Positions 22,880 to 33,960 of a stretch of DNA of 64,000 nt are shown piece after piece (the stretch's first letter is position 1; each line of letters begins with the position of its first letter). This DNA comes from Enoplolaimus lenunculus. Taxonomy: Eukaryota > Nematoda > Enoplea > Enoplida > Thoracostomopsidae. The notes below the pieces were generated by a model. It saw only the letters and a program-made list of their open reading frames with translations. It did no database searches and was not told the origin of the DNA. The position numbers were made by a program, and so were the translations under genes. The stretch is from the NCBI GenBank assembly GCA_030248215.1, contig JASANG010002570.1, positions 124,001-188,000 of the forward strand. Direction: 5' to 3'.

Positions 22880-24250
22880 CCCGAACAGAGTGTGTAAATG
22901 TGAGGGGTCACCATTTGCAGTCCCAATCAATAGGAGTCCGTATCCCTAAAAGAGCCTGTAAGCAAATAGAGTCGTTAAAGCCTATAATTAGAGTCCATAA
23001 ATATCAATTATAACAATTGTACTGCACAAATCGGCCCGGGCCCGCAAATTTTATATTTTTTGAAGCACTAAAAACATCAAGCAAACGGTGTTGTAGTTGC
23101 AAATTAAGTACTTTCCTTGCAATACATGTCAATCTGTCGTGAGAAAATATAAACGTTCCGGCCTCGCTTAGAACCACAGCTTCAAAATTCAAATTTCAAA
23201 TTCCAGTATATGATATTCAACAGGACAATTTGGGTATGTTACTTCAACTATACAGACATTTGAAAATATATCATATGATATTCGCAGACAATACCTCGAA
23301 TATCATGATATTGAAGGACAAAAAGTGACATATATACACATGATATTAGCAGACAAACACGAATTTTTGAATACGATATGGGGTCTACAAGCAGACAAAA
23401 TGTGACTCAATAGTCTAATTGGGACAAAACGTGTCCCAAACTGCCCCGGTTATAACGAGAACCCCGCATTAGGCTTAGTCTTAGGAATAGGCTCATTCAT
23501 ACGCTTTATTAGGCTTAAGAATATGCTTATACTACTGTTAAGGCCCTGTTCTATACATGGGCCAACGTTCCCATCTCATGCAGAACGTCCAACCGAATAG
23601 CGGGAAAACAATTTTAGACCAGTGTTCAGGATTGGCGTGCGTCTGTTGCGAGTGTGAACTAAAGTTGCAGATCTGAGCGAGATGTCAAGCATAAAGTAAT
23701 AAAAAATAATTACAATTCCGAATGCATTGATTTTATTAAGAAACTGTGAGTTGTCGCCACTAGCAAATACATAGAGTGGGCGTACGCCCCCTATCAAAAA
23801 ATTTTTGTGATAAAATGGTAAAGTCCCTACCTTACAGTGTTGCCCCTCAGAAAATGTTTTGTAAAAAAAGAAGGTACCTAGCATTTCTTTTAGAATATTT
23901 TGGTGATAAAATGATAAGGCCCTTTACCTTACAATTTCTCCACCTCACAATTTGGTGGCGGCGGCCCGGCCTGTCCTGCTTTAGGCCCGAGGGCACGGCA
24001 CAAATGACTCCAGGACCAAACAAGGTTGTTGAAGGTACATTCTGAAGTAAAACCTTGCATTATCGCTCAAGCTTTTGAGTTTTGATTCAAGACAAAAACT
24101 TAATTCAACGGATGGTTACAATACCGGATCGGATATATATTAGTAACGAAGGGTGGCCGAGGGTAAATTAACAATAAAAGTCCGTCACCAAATATTAACA
24201 ATGTGGGTACGTTCTGGAGAAGCCAAATAAATATCGTGAACAGCGGCCTG
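22880..24250. mobile_element. TA-E element interrupted by a 966-bp insert
   Basis: 22905-23031 matches the left half of TA-E (CAATCAATAGGAGTCC, then TAGAGTCCATAAATaTCAAT). 23998-24250 matches the right half (AAATGACTCCAGG, CTTGCATTATCGCTCAAGC). Outer ends are decayed. Confidence 0.7.
23032..23997. mobile_element. Composite insertion inside TA-E
   Basis: Bounded by a perfect 8-bp duplication GCACAAAT (23024-23031, 23998-24005). Starts CGGCCCGGGCCCGC and ends GGCCCGAGGGCACG, an imperfect inverted pair. Within it are a TLR-C right end (23462-23563, ending CTATACATGGGCC) and a stretch like hAT-N (23780-23960, GATAAAATGgTAA(a/g)GtCCCTaCCTTAC). An 8-bp duplication suggests hAT-type mobilisation. 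Confidence 0.7.
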
Positions 24251-24336
24251 CTCGCTGACGCCTGAGCCTTCTATTTCAGCATGTCACCTGATAAATAGGT
24301 CCGCATAAGCTATTTTATTGCTTATCGACCTGACTT

Positions 24337-27300
24337 TCAACGCTTCTTCCGTTCTTTAGCGCGTTCTTTCCGCTCTTGCGCTAATGTTCGAACATTCTGT
24401 AAGTTTCGCTCTATTGCTGGCATGTCTTCTGGTTTGACCAACTTAATCTATAGGTATATTTCAGCATTAAAATTTAGTTTGCAATAATTTTTATAAGTTA
24501 TACGCTGATTAGAATTAATTTTACAGCTATATTTCGCTCATGGGTAGAAGACGATCCAAACCCACACTCACGGACGCTTAAAACTCGTTTGCGCGTTTAA
24601 AAGGTTAGGCTTGTCTAAACGTTAAATGTTGGGAACTGTACAAGAGCTTTGAAAAATTTAAGACGCTCAAGGCAACCGGTTAGACTTAAATTTACGCTTT
24701 AGAATACAGTCTTCACACTTTAAGGTCTATTTTTGAATCGCAAACTTCCAACTTTTATCGTTGAAAATGCCCGAATGACAAAGCGAACTTTATGGTAAAA
24801 TTAGTGTAGCTTCCGAATGCCCTGAATGGTGATACTTGAGGTATTCAGTAAGTTTTCAGACTCATCTGGTCGATGTATAGCACAGCGGCTTCCCATTTTC
24901 AAGGTACAAAATATATAGCCAGGCGTGCAGCCAGCTAGTCCTGTTAGCTTGCTGTAGGGTTTATAGTTTAGTAGGCAAAATACTACAAATATGGTTCTTT
25001 TACAGACCCACCAGAAACCGGAACGGTAAAAGTAACATGGGCCCGTATGGTTAGTTTTGAAACAACTGGAAATTAGGATCAGTTGTTGTTTTGGTCCACT
25101 GATGAGGGTGAAGTTGCGAAATAATGTTGAAACAGTTACAATTTCTTCATTAGAGTTTACGTTTCAGGCTTTAGTTCACTGTAAATTCCAGTGAGTTGAT
25201 TTTAACTCAGAGTGAGTTGAATCCACTCAGAAGCCTGAGCTCTGAATGAGGTCTTTCAGAACTCACCATTCTGAATTGACTGAACTCATTATGAGTTAAT
25301 TAATCAATTCACCCAGAATTAAATCAGCTCAGACTGAATTATTATTTGCTGTTATTAACTCAGAAATAATTAGAAATAACTAATTCTCACTCTGAGTTAA
25401 TTAATCAACTCATTGAACTTTACAGTGTTACGCCAAAAGCCTTTATGCTGACTGTGGAGAGAAGGGTTCAAGAACTCAAATCCCACTTTCGTGAGTTGGA
25501 TACTCACTGCATGCTGAGCAACTCCTTTTTCGTCCCAGTGAATCACAAGCACAGTACGTTTTAATTGATCAAGTTCGTTGCTGTGGTTATTTGGTTTGCA
25601 GTTGTCGGTGGTCTTGGCTGGCTCAACCGAGTCTTTGCCTACTACAGACAAACCTGATGAACGCTCAGCATTTGTGAGCAGTTCAGCTGGTGCTGCGTAT
25701 ACTGACCTGAAGCATACTGGTGATACGGACCTGATGCAAGTATGTGATACATTGTGACACAGCGTACGCAAGATATTGTGGAAGATGTATTGAACCTTTT
25801 TTATGCACTATAAGCCGGATATGCATTATATTCGTGAATTTGATGAACTAAATCCCCATTTATGATTGTAAATTTCATTTTTAATAATACAAAATATTTT
25901 TAACAAAAACTTTCTCAACATTCTTTCTTGATTGTTAATTTGATTAGAAGCAGGGCACAACCGGAGGTCTGCCTCCGGCTCCGGCAGAAAATCGGCCTCC
26001 GGCTCCGGTAGAATTTTTGCCTGCGGTTCTGGCAATTTCGATGTAAAATGTTGCATAATTTTGCAAAATTAATCTGTTTAGCGCGTTTCGTTTTACTTTT
26101 GTCACAATTATCAAGAAAGAATTTCCGAAAATTCGCAAAAAATTAGCGTAAAACCAAACAACTTGACAACGTATTGCAGATATTGGCTAAAATAAATCAG
26201 GCAACCATCATTTTTACTACCTGATTTCGTCTCACCTCCGGCACCGGCTCCGGCTAGTTTCGTTGACATCCGGTTCCGCTATTTTTCACCTCCGGTAGCA
26301 TCCTGATCAGAAGTCTAATTTAAGTTGAGCTTTTAGCTCGGACTCAGGGATGAAGTGAACTTTTACCAGAAACGTCCGACTGTAAACAGCTTGAATTATG
26401 GTCCGAGCCGAAATTATACATCATATGGTCTTAATCATGGGTCCGACTTGAGTGAACAAACTTACTCTTCGATTTCTGGCGTATTTTGATCCGCTGTTGA
26501 AATTGACAGGAACATTTGTCGAGAGCGCGGTGACATTTGATTTATGCACTGTAAAACAAACAAAATTATTTTAATTTCGAAGCTGCGACTCCATGTAAAC
26601 AGAGATCAGGGGCGGAATATTTTTCTCGAGTTGAGAATTATAATATTTGAGCATCCTGTGCTGATTTGTGAAAAAATTCAATTTCACTGTTAATTTGCTT
26701 GTATAAATACAGAATCGTGTTCCGTGACCTGGAAATGTTGTAAGAACAGGCATAGAAATTGTGGCCAATATAAAGAACACAAGCGGAACAGTATTATCAG
26801 CCTATTCCGAAGCCTAAACCTATATAAGCCTAAGCCTAAGCGTATGGATGAGCGAATTCCTAAGCCTAAGCATAAGCCTAAGCCTAAGCGTAATGGATGA
26901 GCCTATTCCTAAGCCCAAGCCTAAGCTTAAGGCTAAGCAAAAAAGTTAGTCTAAAGCTTAAACTACTGACTCTATTATGGCCCCGCCGGAAAACGATCCG
27001 GCCCTGTTCTATAGATGGGCCGAAATTGTAAAGAGTTTTGGCAATGAAAATATTTTTTGCAAACTTAGCGCTAATTGGTATAATGGGTGCTATTTTTAAA
27101 ATTTGCGTCTCAATGCACAGTTGCATTTGTACCACGGAAGTATTGTAAAACCAAGGGATAGAGGTGATAACATTAACCCTCCTAGACTAGAATCTTGGCT
27201 ACGCTCCTGAGAGTGATAGATACCTCTTTCGCTTCTCGTCGCATAATATCACGGCGTTTTGCAACTTCCGCTTGCAGTTCGGCGTCACTCATTGTTTTGC

Positions 27301-27545
27301 ATCGGGTGAAAAAGTCGTCTTCTGGTGAATTCAGTTTTAGTCGCTGGCTTCCAACTTGTTCGTTCGTTTGTTTGTTGATATTCGCCGGTTGTTCGTTGCT
27401 GTTCGTTCGTATTCGACGTGGAGAAGATGTTGCTGGTTGGTGCGATTCTGACAGCGCTGGCGTATCAGAGGAACGATGTCTTTTGATCGTACTAGATCCT
27501 TCCTTTAATGGTGTTTTACTCGTATTGTGTATGAAAGTATAACCA
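24337..27545 (-). CDS. Unidentified multi-exon gene (3' four exons)
   Basis: Minus-strand exons: about 27545-27224, 26548-26466, 25730-25508 (or starting 25706), 24447-24337 (stop 24337-24339). Donors and acceptors are GT-AG, and phases 0, 2 and 0 join into one open frame. The first visible exon is Ser/Asn/Gln-rich and ends in a charged helix, MSDAELQAEVAKRRDIMRRE. Later come SPRSRQMFL, then VLVIHWDEKGVAQHA, and the C-terminus is very basic (ERKERAKERKKR), possibly a nuclear signal. I do not recognise the family. The 5' end is unresolved: upstream of 27545 lies an M-family repeat, so ATGs there are probably not genuine. Introns contain K, hAT-F and TLR elements. Confidence 0.65.
24985..25042 (-). 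mobile_element. Solo TLR-B end
   Basis: TTTTACAGACCCACCAGAAACC then AAAAGTAACATGGGCC, the right terminus of a reverse-oriented TLR-B copy with the rest missing. Confidence 0.65.
25177..25427. mobile_element. K-family MITE
   Basis: Ends CACTGTAAA and TTTACAGTG, with subterminal GAGTTGATT and ATCAACTCATTG. Repeats of CTCAGAnTGAGTT occur on both arms. It lies in an intron of the unidentified gene. Confidence 0.75.
25951..26305. mobile_element. hAT-F MITE
   Basis: CAGGGCACAACCGGAGG to CACCTCCGGTAGCATCCTG; flanks ATTAGAAG and ATCAGAAG match at seven of eight. CCTCCGGCTCCGG arrays lie at both ends. Inside an intron of the unidentified gene. Confidence 0.85.
26763..27021 (-). mobile_element. TLR MITE (A left end, C right end)
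   Basis: Perfect 8-bp duplication GAAATTGT (26755-26762, 27022-27029). Left end GGCCAATATAAAGAACAC; right end GCCCTGTTCTATAGATGGGCC preceded by CGGAAAACGATCCGG. About 130 bp of CCTAAG hexamers between. The mixed A and C ends suggest recombination or template switching between subfamilies. Confidence 0.92.
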
Positions 27546-27700
27546 GGGCCGGGGCAACCACCCCCCATACCCCCGTTGGAGCCCATTACTCCTAAAAGGT
27601 GCCCCACCATAAGAGGATGAAACAAAAAGTGCCGAAGTTTTTAAATAAGTCCGCCTTCTCGCTCGCTTCGCTTGCGTTTGCCAGCGATTGGCAAAAATTT
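27546..27700. mobile_element. M-family repeat
   Basis: Starts CAGGGCCGGGGCAACC (from 27543), followed by CCATACCCCC and GGTGCCCCACC, then a CTCGCTCGCTTCGCTTGCG stretch. The same order is seen at 53321-53530. Immediately upstream of the first visible exon of the unidentified gene. Confidence 0.6.
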
Positions 27701-27810
27701 TCCATGTCTTTCGGACAGGAAAACATCAACAATCAATGATTCGTGCTTAGCTCGCCCTATGAGTTGGCTTCCAGAAATAAGCCATTGTATAGAACAGGGC
27801 AGTAACAGTA

Positions 27811-28052
27811 CACTCAAAATAATATTTCTGATATTTAAGAAAAAATTTCTTACATTTAAGAAATATAATTAGCAAGGTGCACTTGAAAAGTATTTCTGTT
27901 ATAACAGAAAAGTTTCAAAAAAGTTTTGAAATCAAGTCTGAAAATAAACGTTTTCCAGTTTTTAGAAAAATTGTCTTAAATATCAGAAAAACTTTTCAGA
28001 TTTGACGCAGAAAATATTTTTCTGAATAATTTCCGAATTACTTTTTTGTGTG
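27811..28052. mobile_element. Nested MITE, 242 bp
   Basis: Ends CACTCAAAA and TTTTGTGTG, flanked by CAGTA (27806-27810, 28053-28057). The interior is rich in AGAAA and TTTCT words with the two halves partly complementary. I find no second copy in the window. Confidence 0.65.
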
Positions 28053-28153
28053 CAGTACAAGCGTATTTCTAAGCCTAAATATTGAGCCTAAGCGGTAAAA
28101 TGAGCTTATAACGCCTGAGCCCAAACAAAAAATAGTCTGACAGTTTAAGCTTA

Positions 28154-28328
28154 CCGTAGTGACCCGAATAAGAGGGGGACTGATATTTATTTCGCCTATG
28201 GCCTCTAATATAGTGTTTAGAGACTAAATGCGCTTACGGACTCTTATTAGGGATACGGATTGCTATTAATTGGGGCTCAAAATGGGGACCCCCTTCTTAT
28301 TACACCCCTCTTATTCGGGTCACTGCAG
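28154..28328. mobile_element. TA-E element, internally deleted, nested
   Basis: CCGTAGTGACCCGAATAAG to TTATTCGGGTCACTGCAG flanked by TA. At 175 bp it keeps both TA-E ends but lacks the middle of full copies (about 445-490 bp). Confidence 0.85.
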
Positions 28329-28384
28329 TACTATATTGCAGTCCCGCAGAAAAACGCCCTGTCTCCCTGATCTTTACTTGGGCC

Positions 28385-29428
28385 CAAAATAAACCGTTTT
28401 TATATTCCGAGAAATTGTGTTTACTTTACCAAAGAGTCCCTCATCTTAAAAAACCTTGAAATAAAGTATACTAGTCCAGTATCAAAAATTAATCTGTCAG
28501 AGGTTGTTAGGGCACGCTAAATGTTGTGTTAAAATGAAAATTTTCAGAGATACTGCGTTTATTATTTGTTATCTACGGGCGGCCAAAAGGTGCCAATATA
28601 TGAAATTTCCGTGCAGTTTGACCGATTTCCGTTTTAATAACCTTTAAGAAATTTTTTTCGTTCTTTTCACTCAAGTGTCGTGTGTCTTAATCTTGTGAAT
28701 AAGAAAATAGCGAAAAAATTTTCACGGAACATACTGTCGATTTCCATAATTTTGGAATTGACACTACAGATTGAGTCAAAATTTTTTGCCAAAACTATGC
28801 TGGAAGGCATGATTTTTTGTCTCCGAAGGTGTGTCTTTCTTCCACGTGGCATAAAAACATACCTTGTTTGCCTGTGTCACAGAACAATACTCGCTTGACT
28901 TGGAGCGTCTTCTAACAAATCCAGGGTCACTTTTCATACCTAACATCTGCCGTCTAAAGGATATTTGATGAAAGTGTCAGATTTTAATACAAAAATACAC
29001 AAAGCTCAATTTTGGACTTGTGGCGTTAAAACTTTTTTTCTCTCGTAGAATCTTGTCATGCAAACGGTTTTAATACGATACATAGTTAACTCTTTCTCAC
29101 ATAAATATTTTCTGTTTCATCTGAGAGGTAATTTTGTAATAGGAATATAGCCCCGAGGACTAGAATGAAAGAGTTTTGGCCTCACCAAATATATACTAAC
29201 GAACAAAGGCAAGGAACTTTAATATCAACCCACGAGGGTATCAGTGTTAAATATATTCTGTTGTGTCTTAAACAATAACTAATACTTATTTGATATTACG
29301 TTTTGTCATCAAGGTTTATATGCCAAACCTCGGAATTTATAGTGTAATTCTGTTTCGTGCGTGAATGGTCTCAAAAGCCCACCGTTCGAGTGATCTTATT
29401 GCTCTTTATACTCAACTCGTGACTACTA
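28385..29428. other. Unassigned intergenic sequence
   Basis: No gene recognised. TTAA at 29096-29099 followed by CTCTTTCTCACATAAATATT is the left end of a TTAA-L copy that soon loses similarity. Two overlapping opposite-strand frames near 28680-28898 have no protein-like features. Confidence 0.4.
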
Positions 29429-29565
29429 AGTCCTATTAACACGTGCAAGTTTTTGCTGCGAGAACTTGCAGCTGCAATTTGCACTTGCAAGTTATTTTCA
29501 AAATCCCGTTCGAAAAACTTGCAGCTGCAAATAATTCATTTTCCAATTAGTTTTCCTTTGACGCG
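29429..29565. mobile_element. I-family left half
   Basis: AGTCCTATTAACACGTGCAAG then GCGAGAACTTGCAGCTGCAA, matching the left end of the copy at 58712. The right half is absent. Confidence 0.6.
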
Positions 29566-29609
29566 CGTATAAAAAAAGATCTAAACTCTTAGGGTTCCGC
29601 GATATGTAC

Positions 29610-29770
29610 TCGACATCCGGCGCCGTTCGTCACCGTCCGTCCCCGTACGGCGCCGTCCGTCACCGTTTGTACCATACGTTATCGTATGTGAGTTATTTGC
29701 GTACGATACCGCACGCTGACGGATGGTGCCGTACGGGTGACACAAGGTGACGGTCGTGAACTAAAGCATA
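29610..29770. repeat. O-family fragment
   Basis: GGCGCCGTCCGTCACCGT units (complement of the 31-bp unit at 4250-4665) sit left of a GTTATCGTATGTGAGTTATT segment, with one or two units in the opposite orientation to its right. This suggests the family is a foldback element. Confidence 0.6.
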
Positions 29771-30044
29771 GCGCAACCCTTACGCTTAAGGAGTTTTGGA
29801 TTTCACGCGTTTTATAAAGAGCATTACCACTGTCGGCTTCAGGAAAAATTTAGTGATGTGTATACTTAAATTTTGGCAACACATGCATGATTAGCCGTTT
29901 CAGAGCTTTGCCCACAGCAACAGATATTTCTAGCATACAGAACATGGTTCGGCATTCGGGCAGATGTATAGATCAGGGGCTTCCACTTTTCCAGGGTGGA
30001 AAACTTATGACCAGGAGTGCATCGCAGCCACTCCTGTATGACGA

Positions 30045-30540
30045 CCTAATTTTTCACTGGTTGGTAGGAAAAATCACGGGCATAGGTTTTGCTGTGGAAA
30101 AGTGGAAAATTCATAGGCCTGCATATTATATGCTTAGATTATTCCTGGGTTGGTAGGGAAAATTTGAAGCACAGGTTTACGTTGGAAAACGGGAAAAGTG
30201 GAAAATTTAAACGCCTACATTTTCCCTTGGTTGGTAGGGAAAATCTGTAGTGTAAAAGATTGTTTGGAAAATGGGAAAAGTGGAAACTTTAAAAGCTTAC
30301 ATTATTCCTTGGTTGGTAGGGAAAATTTGAAGCATAAGTTTTGGTTGGAAAACGGGAAAAGTGGAAAATTTAAACGCCTAGATTTTCCCTTGGTTGGTAG
30401 GAAAAATCAGCAGCATAGGTTTTGGTTGGAAAACGGGAAAAGTTGAAAATGTAAACGCCTAAATTTATCTTGGGTTGGTAGGAAAATTCTGAAGCATAGC
30501 TTTTGTTTGGAAAATGGGAAAAGTAGAAAATTCCAATGGA
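30045..30540 (+). repeat. FB-D left arm, ~80-bp minisatellite
   Basis: About six units of GGTTGGTAGGgAAAATtTGA...GGAAAACGGGAAAAGTGGAAAA. Units are diverged from one another by a few substitutions and small indels. Confidence 0.88.
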
Positions 30541-30789
30541 ACGATTTAATAACACAGTAGATATTTGCTAAAATTAAGTTAGCGGCTCCGGATCTGGCAT
30601 TTTTAACCTCCGGTTGCATCCTACAAACTAACAGACAATATATTTCGACGCTGCTCAAAACAAGAAACCGCGGAGCGGAACACTGCAATGAACAAAATCT
30701 ACTTTACACAGTTAAACCTAAACGAGCAGAGCATTTAACCGAAACTTGAATATTAAGAGTGGTCCATTATTATCACAACATAATTCTGT

Positions 30790-32690
30790 TTGTATGCTTC
30801 AGATTTTCCCTACCAACCCAGGGTAAATCTAGGCGTTTAAATTTTCCACTTTTCCCATTTTCCAACCAAATCCTATGCTTCATATTTTCCCTACTAACCT
30901 AAGGTAAATCTAGGCCTTTAAATTTTCCACTTTTCCCGTTTTCTAACCGAAACCTATGCTTCAGATTTTCCCTACCAAGTCAGGGTAAATCTAGACATTA
31001 AAATTTTCCACTTTTCCCGTTTTCTAACCAAAACCTATGCTTCAGATTTTCCCTACTAAGCCAAGGTAAATCTAGGCATTAAAATTTTCCACTTTTCCCG
31101 TTTTCCAACCAAAACCTAACTAAGGTAAATCTAGGCCTTTAAATTTTCCACTTTTCCCGTTTTCCAACCGAAACCTATGCTTCAGATGTTCCCTACCAAG
31201 TCATGGTAAATCTAGGCATTAAAATTTTCCACTTTTCCCGTTTTCCAACCAAAACCTATGCTTCCGATTTTCCCTACCAACCCAAAGGTAAAAATTTAGG
31301 CATTAGAATTTTCCACTTTTCCCGTTTTCCAACCAAAACCTATGCTACAGATTTTCCCTACCAACCCAGGGTAAAACCTAGGCATTTCAATTTTCCACTT
31401 TTCCCGTTTTCTAACCAAAACCTATGCCTTACGCTTGAATTTTCCACTTTTCCCGTTTTCCAACCCAAACCTTTGCTTCAGATTTTCCCTACCAACCAAG
31501 GGTAAAAATCTAGGCATTGGAATTTTCTACTTTTCCCGTTTTCCAATCAAAACCTATGCTTCAGATTTTCCCTACCAACCCAAGGTAAAAATCTAGGCAT
31601 TAGAATTTTCCACTTTTCCCGTTTTCCAACCAAAACCTATGCTTGAGATTTTCCCTACCAACCCAGGTAAAAATCTAGGCATTAGAATTTTCCACTTTTC
31701 CCGTTTTCCAACCAAAACCTATGCTTCAGATTTCCCTCCAACCCAGGGGGAAATCTAGGCATTAGAATTTTCCACTTTTCCCGTTTTCCAACCAAAACCT
31801 ATGCTACAGATTTTCCCTACCAACCCAGGGTAAAACCTAGGCATTTCAATTTTCCACTTTTCCCGTTTTCTAACCAAAACCTATGCCTTACGCTTGAATT
31901 TTCCACTTTTCCCGTTTTCCAACCGAAACCTTTGCTTCAGATTTTCCCTACCAACCAAGGGTAAAAATCTAGGCATTGGAATTTTCCACTTTTCCCGTTT
32001 TCCAACCAAAACCTATGCTTCAGATTTTCCCTACCAACCCAGGGTAAAAATCTAGGCATTAGAATTTTCCACTTTTCCCGTTTTCCAACCAAAACCTATG
32101 CTTCAGATTTCCCTCCAACCCAGGGGAAAACCTAGGCATTAGAATTTTCCACTTTTCCCGTTTTCCAACCAAAACCTATGCTTCAGATTTTCCTTACCAA
32201 CCCAGGGGGAAATCTAGGCATTAGAATTTTCCACTTTTCCCGTTTTCCAACCAAAACCTATGCTTCAGATTTCCCTCCAACCCAGGGGAAAACCTAGGAA
32301 TTAGAATTTTCCACTTTTCCCGTTTTCCAACCAAAACCTATGCCCTACGATTGAATTTTCCACTTTTCCACTTTTCCCGTTTTCCAACCATTGCTTTAGA
32401 TTTCTCTTACTAACCAAGAAAATATATATCTAGGCATTTCAATTTTCCATTTTTCCCGTTTTCCAACCAACACCTGTGCTTCAGATTTTCCCTACCAACC
32501 CAGTGTAAAAATCTAGGCATTAGAATTTTCCACTTTTCCCGTTTTCCAACCAAAACCTATGCTTCAGATTTCCCTACCAACCCAGGTGAAAAATCTAGGC
32601 ATTACAATTTTCCACTTTTCAAGTTTTTCAATCAAAACCTATGCTTCAGATTTTCCCTACCAACCCAGGGTAAAATCTATAGGCATTAAA
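30790..32690 (-). repeat. FB-D right arm, ~80-bp minisatellite
   Basis: About two dozen units with TTTTCCACTTTTCCCG, CCAACCAAAACCTATGC, TTTTCCCTACCAACCC and ATCTAGGCATTAG, the complement of the left arm. A block of several units with an unusual short ATGCCTTACGCTTGAATT join appears twice (about 31350-31500 and 31820-31970), so arrays also grow by multi-unit duplication. Confidence 0.9.
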
Positions 32691-32879
32691 ATTTTCTTAA
32701 TTTTCCTACCAAATCAGCGGAAAATTTGGCCGTGATACAGGAGCGGCTACGCTGCACTCCTGGTTATAAGTTTTCCACCGTGGAAAACTGGAAGCCCCTG
32801 TGCTATACATTGGCCGGCATTCGCAAAGTTGACCTGTTGCCAGTTTTATTTTTCGTATAATTGAGTTGTGAGTAGCGAT

Positions 32880-33013
32880 AAAATTTTTAAAAAACCTAAA
32901 CGATTTCACATTATACAGATATTTACTAAAATGAGCAAATTAAACATTTTGACTATACCTAATTTCGGCTCGCCTTTGACCTCCTGCTCCGGTATTTTAA
33001 ATTTCCGGTTCCG
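32880..33013. mobile_element. hAT-F fragment
   Basis: ATACAGATATTTACTAAAATGAGC, then TTCGGCTCGCCTTTGACC and CTCCGGTATTT match the right half of hAT-F. Another fragment (30581-30627) sits in the FB-D spacer. Confidence 0.5.
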
Positions 33014-33041
33014 CCACGCTGCTCTGTCTAATAATAGTTGG

Positions 33042-33773
33042 GGCCTATGTAAAGAACTGTGGCGGAACAGTACTATAAACATATTCCTAAGCCTGAAGCC
33101 TAAGTATAAACATAAAAATAAGCTTTACCTAAAACCTAAGGCTAGTCTAAGCATAAGAATGAGTTTTACCTAAACCTAAGCCTACTTTGTCAAAAAATTA
33201 GTCTAAAGCTTGAGCATACTCTATTCAAGTACACTAGGTACCCGAATAAGGGGGGACTGATATTTATTTGATCTCTCCAGAGGGTATCCCCCTTGTTATT
33301 CGGTTACGGACTGTTTTTTATTTTTAACCCACGCTCCGCCGCCCTTCGTTACTGATATATATCCGGTACTGCAATTATCCGTTAAATTATATAAACGTTT
33401 ATTTGTCTTGTGTCAATAGCTTGAGCGATATGTTATACTTAGGAATGTACATTCAAAATTCAAGTACGCTTTAAAGTTTCGAACTCAAATTATTTGGTCC
33501 TGGAGTCATTTATGCGCTACAATTAGTTAATTGACATTCATGGTCTCTAATTAGGGTTTAGGGACGCTATTATCATTTATGCGCTACAATTAGGGATAAT
33601 TAACATTTATGGGCTCTAATTATGATTTAGGAACTCTATCCAATTACGCACTCTTATTAGGGATACGGGATCCTATTGATTCGGACTCAAAATGGGGACC
33701 CCCTCTTATTCGGGTCAATACAGTACTTAACGCAGAAAAACGTTCCGCCTCTAAAAATCTTTTAACATGGGCC
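33042..33773 (-). mobile_element. TLR-A element interrupted by TA-E
   Basis: GGCCTATGTAAAGAACTGTGG at the left, AAACGTTCCGCCTC and TTTTAACATGGGCC at the right, with degraded CCTAAG hexamers between. The TA-E element at 33232-33723 splits the conserved CTCTATTgCAGTCCCACAG block. Confidence 0.82.
33232..33723. mobile_element. TA-E element, near full length
   Basis: Flanked by TA (33230-33231, 33724-33725). Ends CACTAGGTACCCGAATAAGG and TCTTATTCGGGTCAATACAG. The interior carries the family's GTCATTTATGCGCTACAATTAG block twice. No coding capacity. Confidence 0.85.
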
Positions 33774-33960
33774 GCAGTTGCAATTAAAACAAGTTCACAA
33801 TAAACAATAATAAAATAACGCAATTGAATGCAGCAACGAATCACTACTTTTCTACGAAACGCATGGTTTTAGAACCTTAAATGCTCCTGATTCATCTTCA
33901 CGTTCTCGTGACCGAAAAGGTAGATTTAATTTTATCGTAAACCGTTGATTGTCAATTATC

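Larger units (their letters stand above)
27780..28384 (-). mobile_element. TLR element carrying two nested MITEs
   Basis: Outer ends aGCCATTGTATAGAACAGGG and CTGATCTTTACTTGGGCC; flanks CAGAAATA and CAAAATAA match at seven of eight. Removing the two inserts below leaves an ordinary TLR copy with CCTAAG hexamers and the AATAGTCT-type block. Confidence 0.85.
29959..32815. mobile_element. FB-D foldback element, 2857 bp
   Basis: Perfect 8-bp duplication GGCATTCG (29951-29958, 32816-32823). Terminal inverted repeats of roughly 115 bp start GGCaGATGTATAGATCAGGG and GGCCAATGTATAGCACAGGG (right end complemented), the same architecture as TLR elements. They continue GGTGGAAAACTTATgACC and CAGGAGTGCA. 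Inside are two arms of an ~80-bp minisatellite in opposite orientation and a 240-bp spacer. No transposase gene; open frames only translate the repeat. Confidence 0.9.

Noticed and set aside
27546-27625. Start codon of the unidentified gene at 27625
   Set aside because: The segment matches the M-family repeat, so its ATGs are probably not the native start.
30790-32690. CRISPR-like array
   Set aside because: Units of about 80 bp are tandem with no unique spacers, in an animal genome, inside a foldback element.
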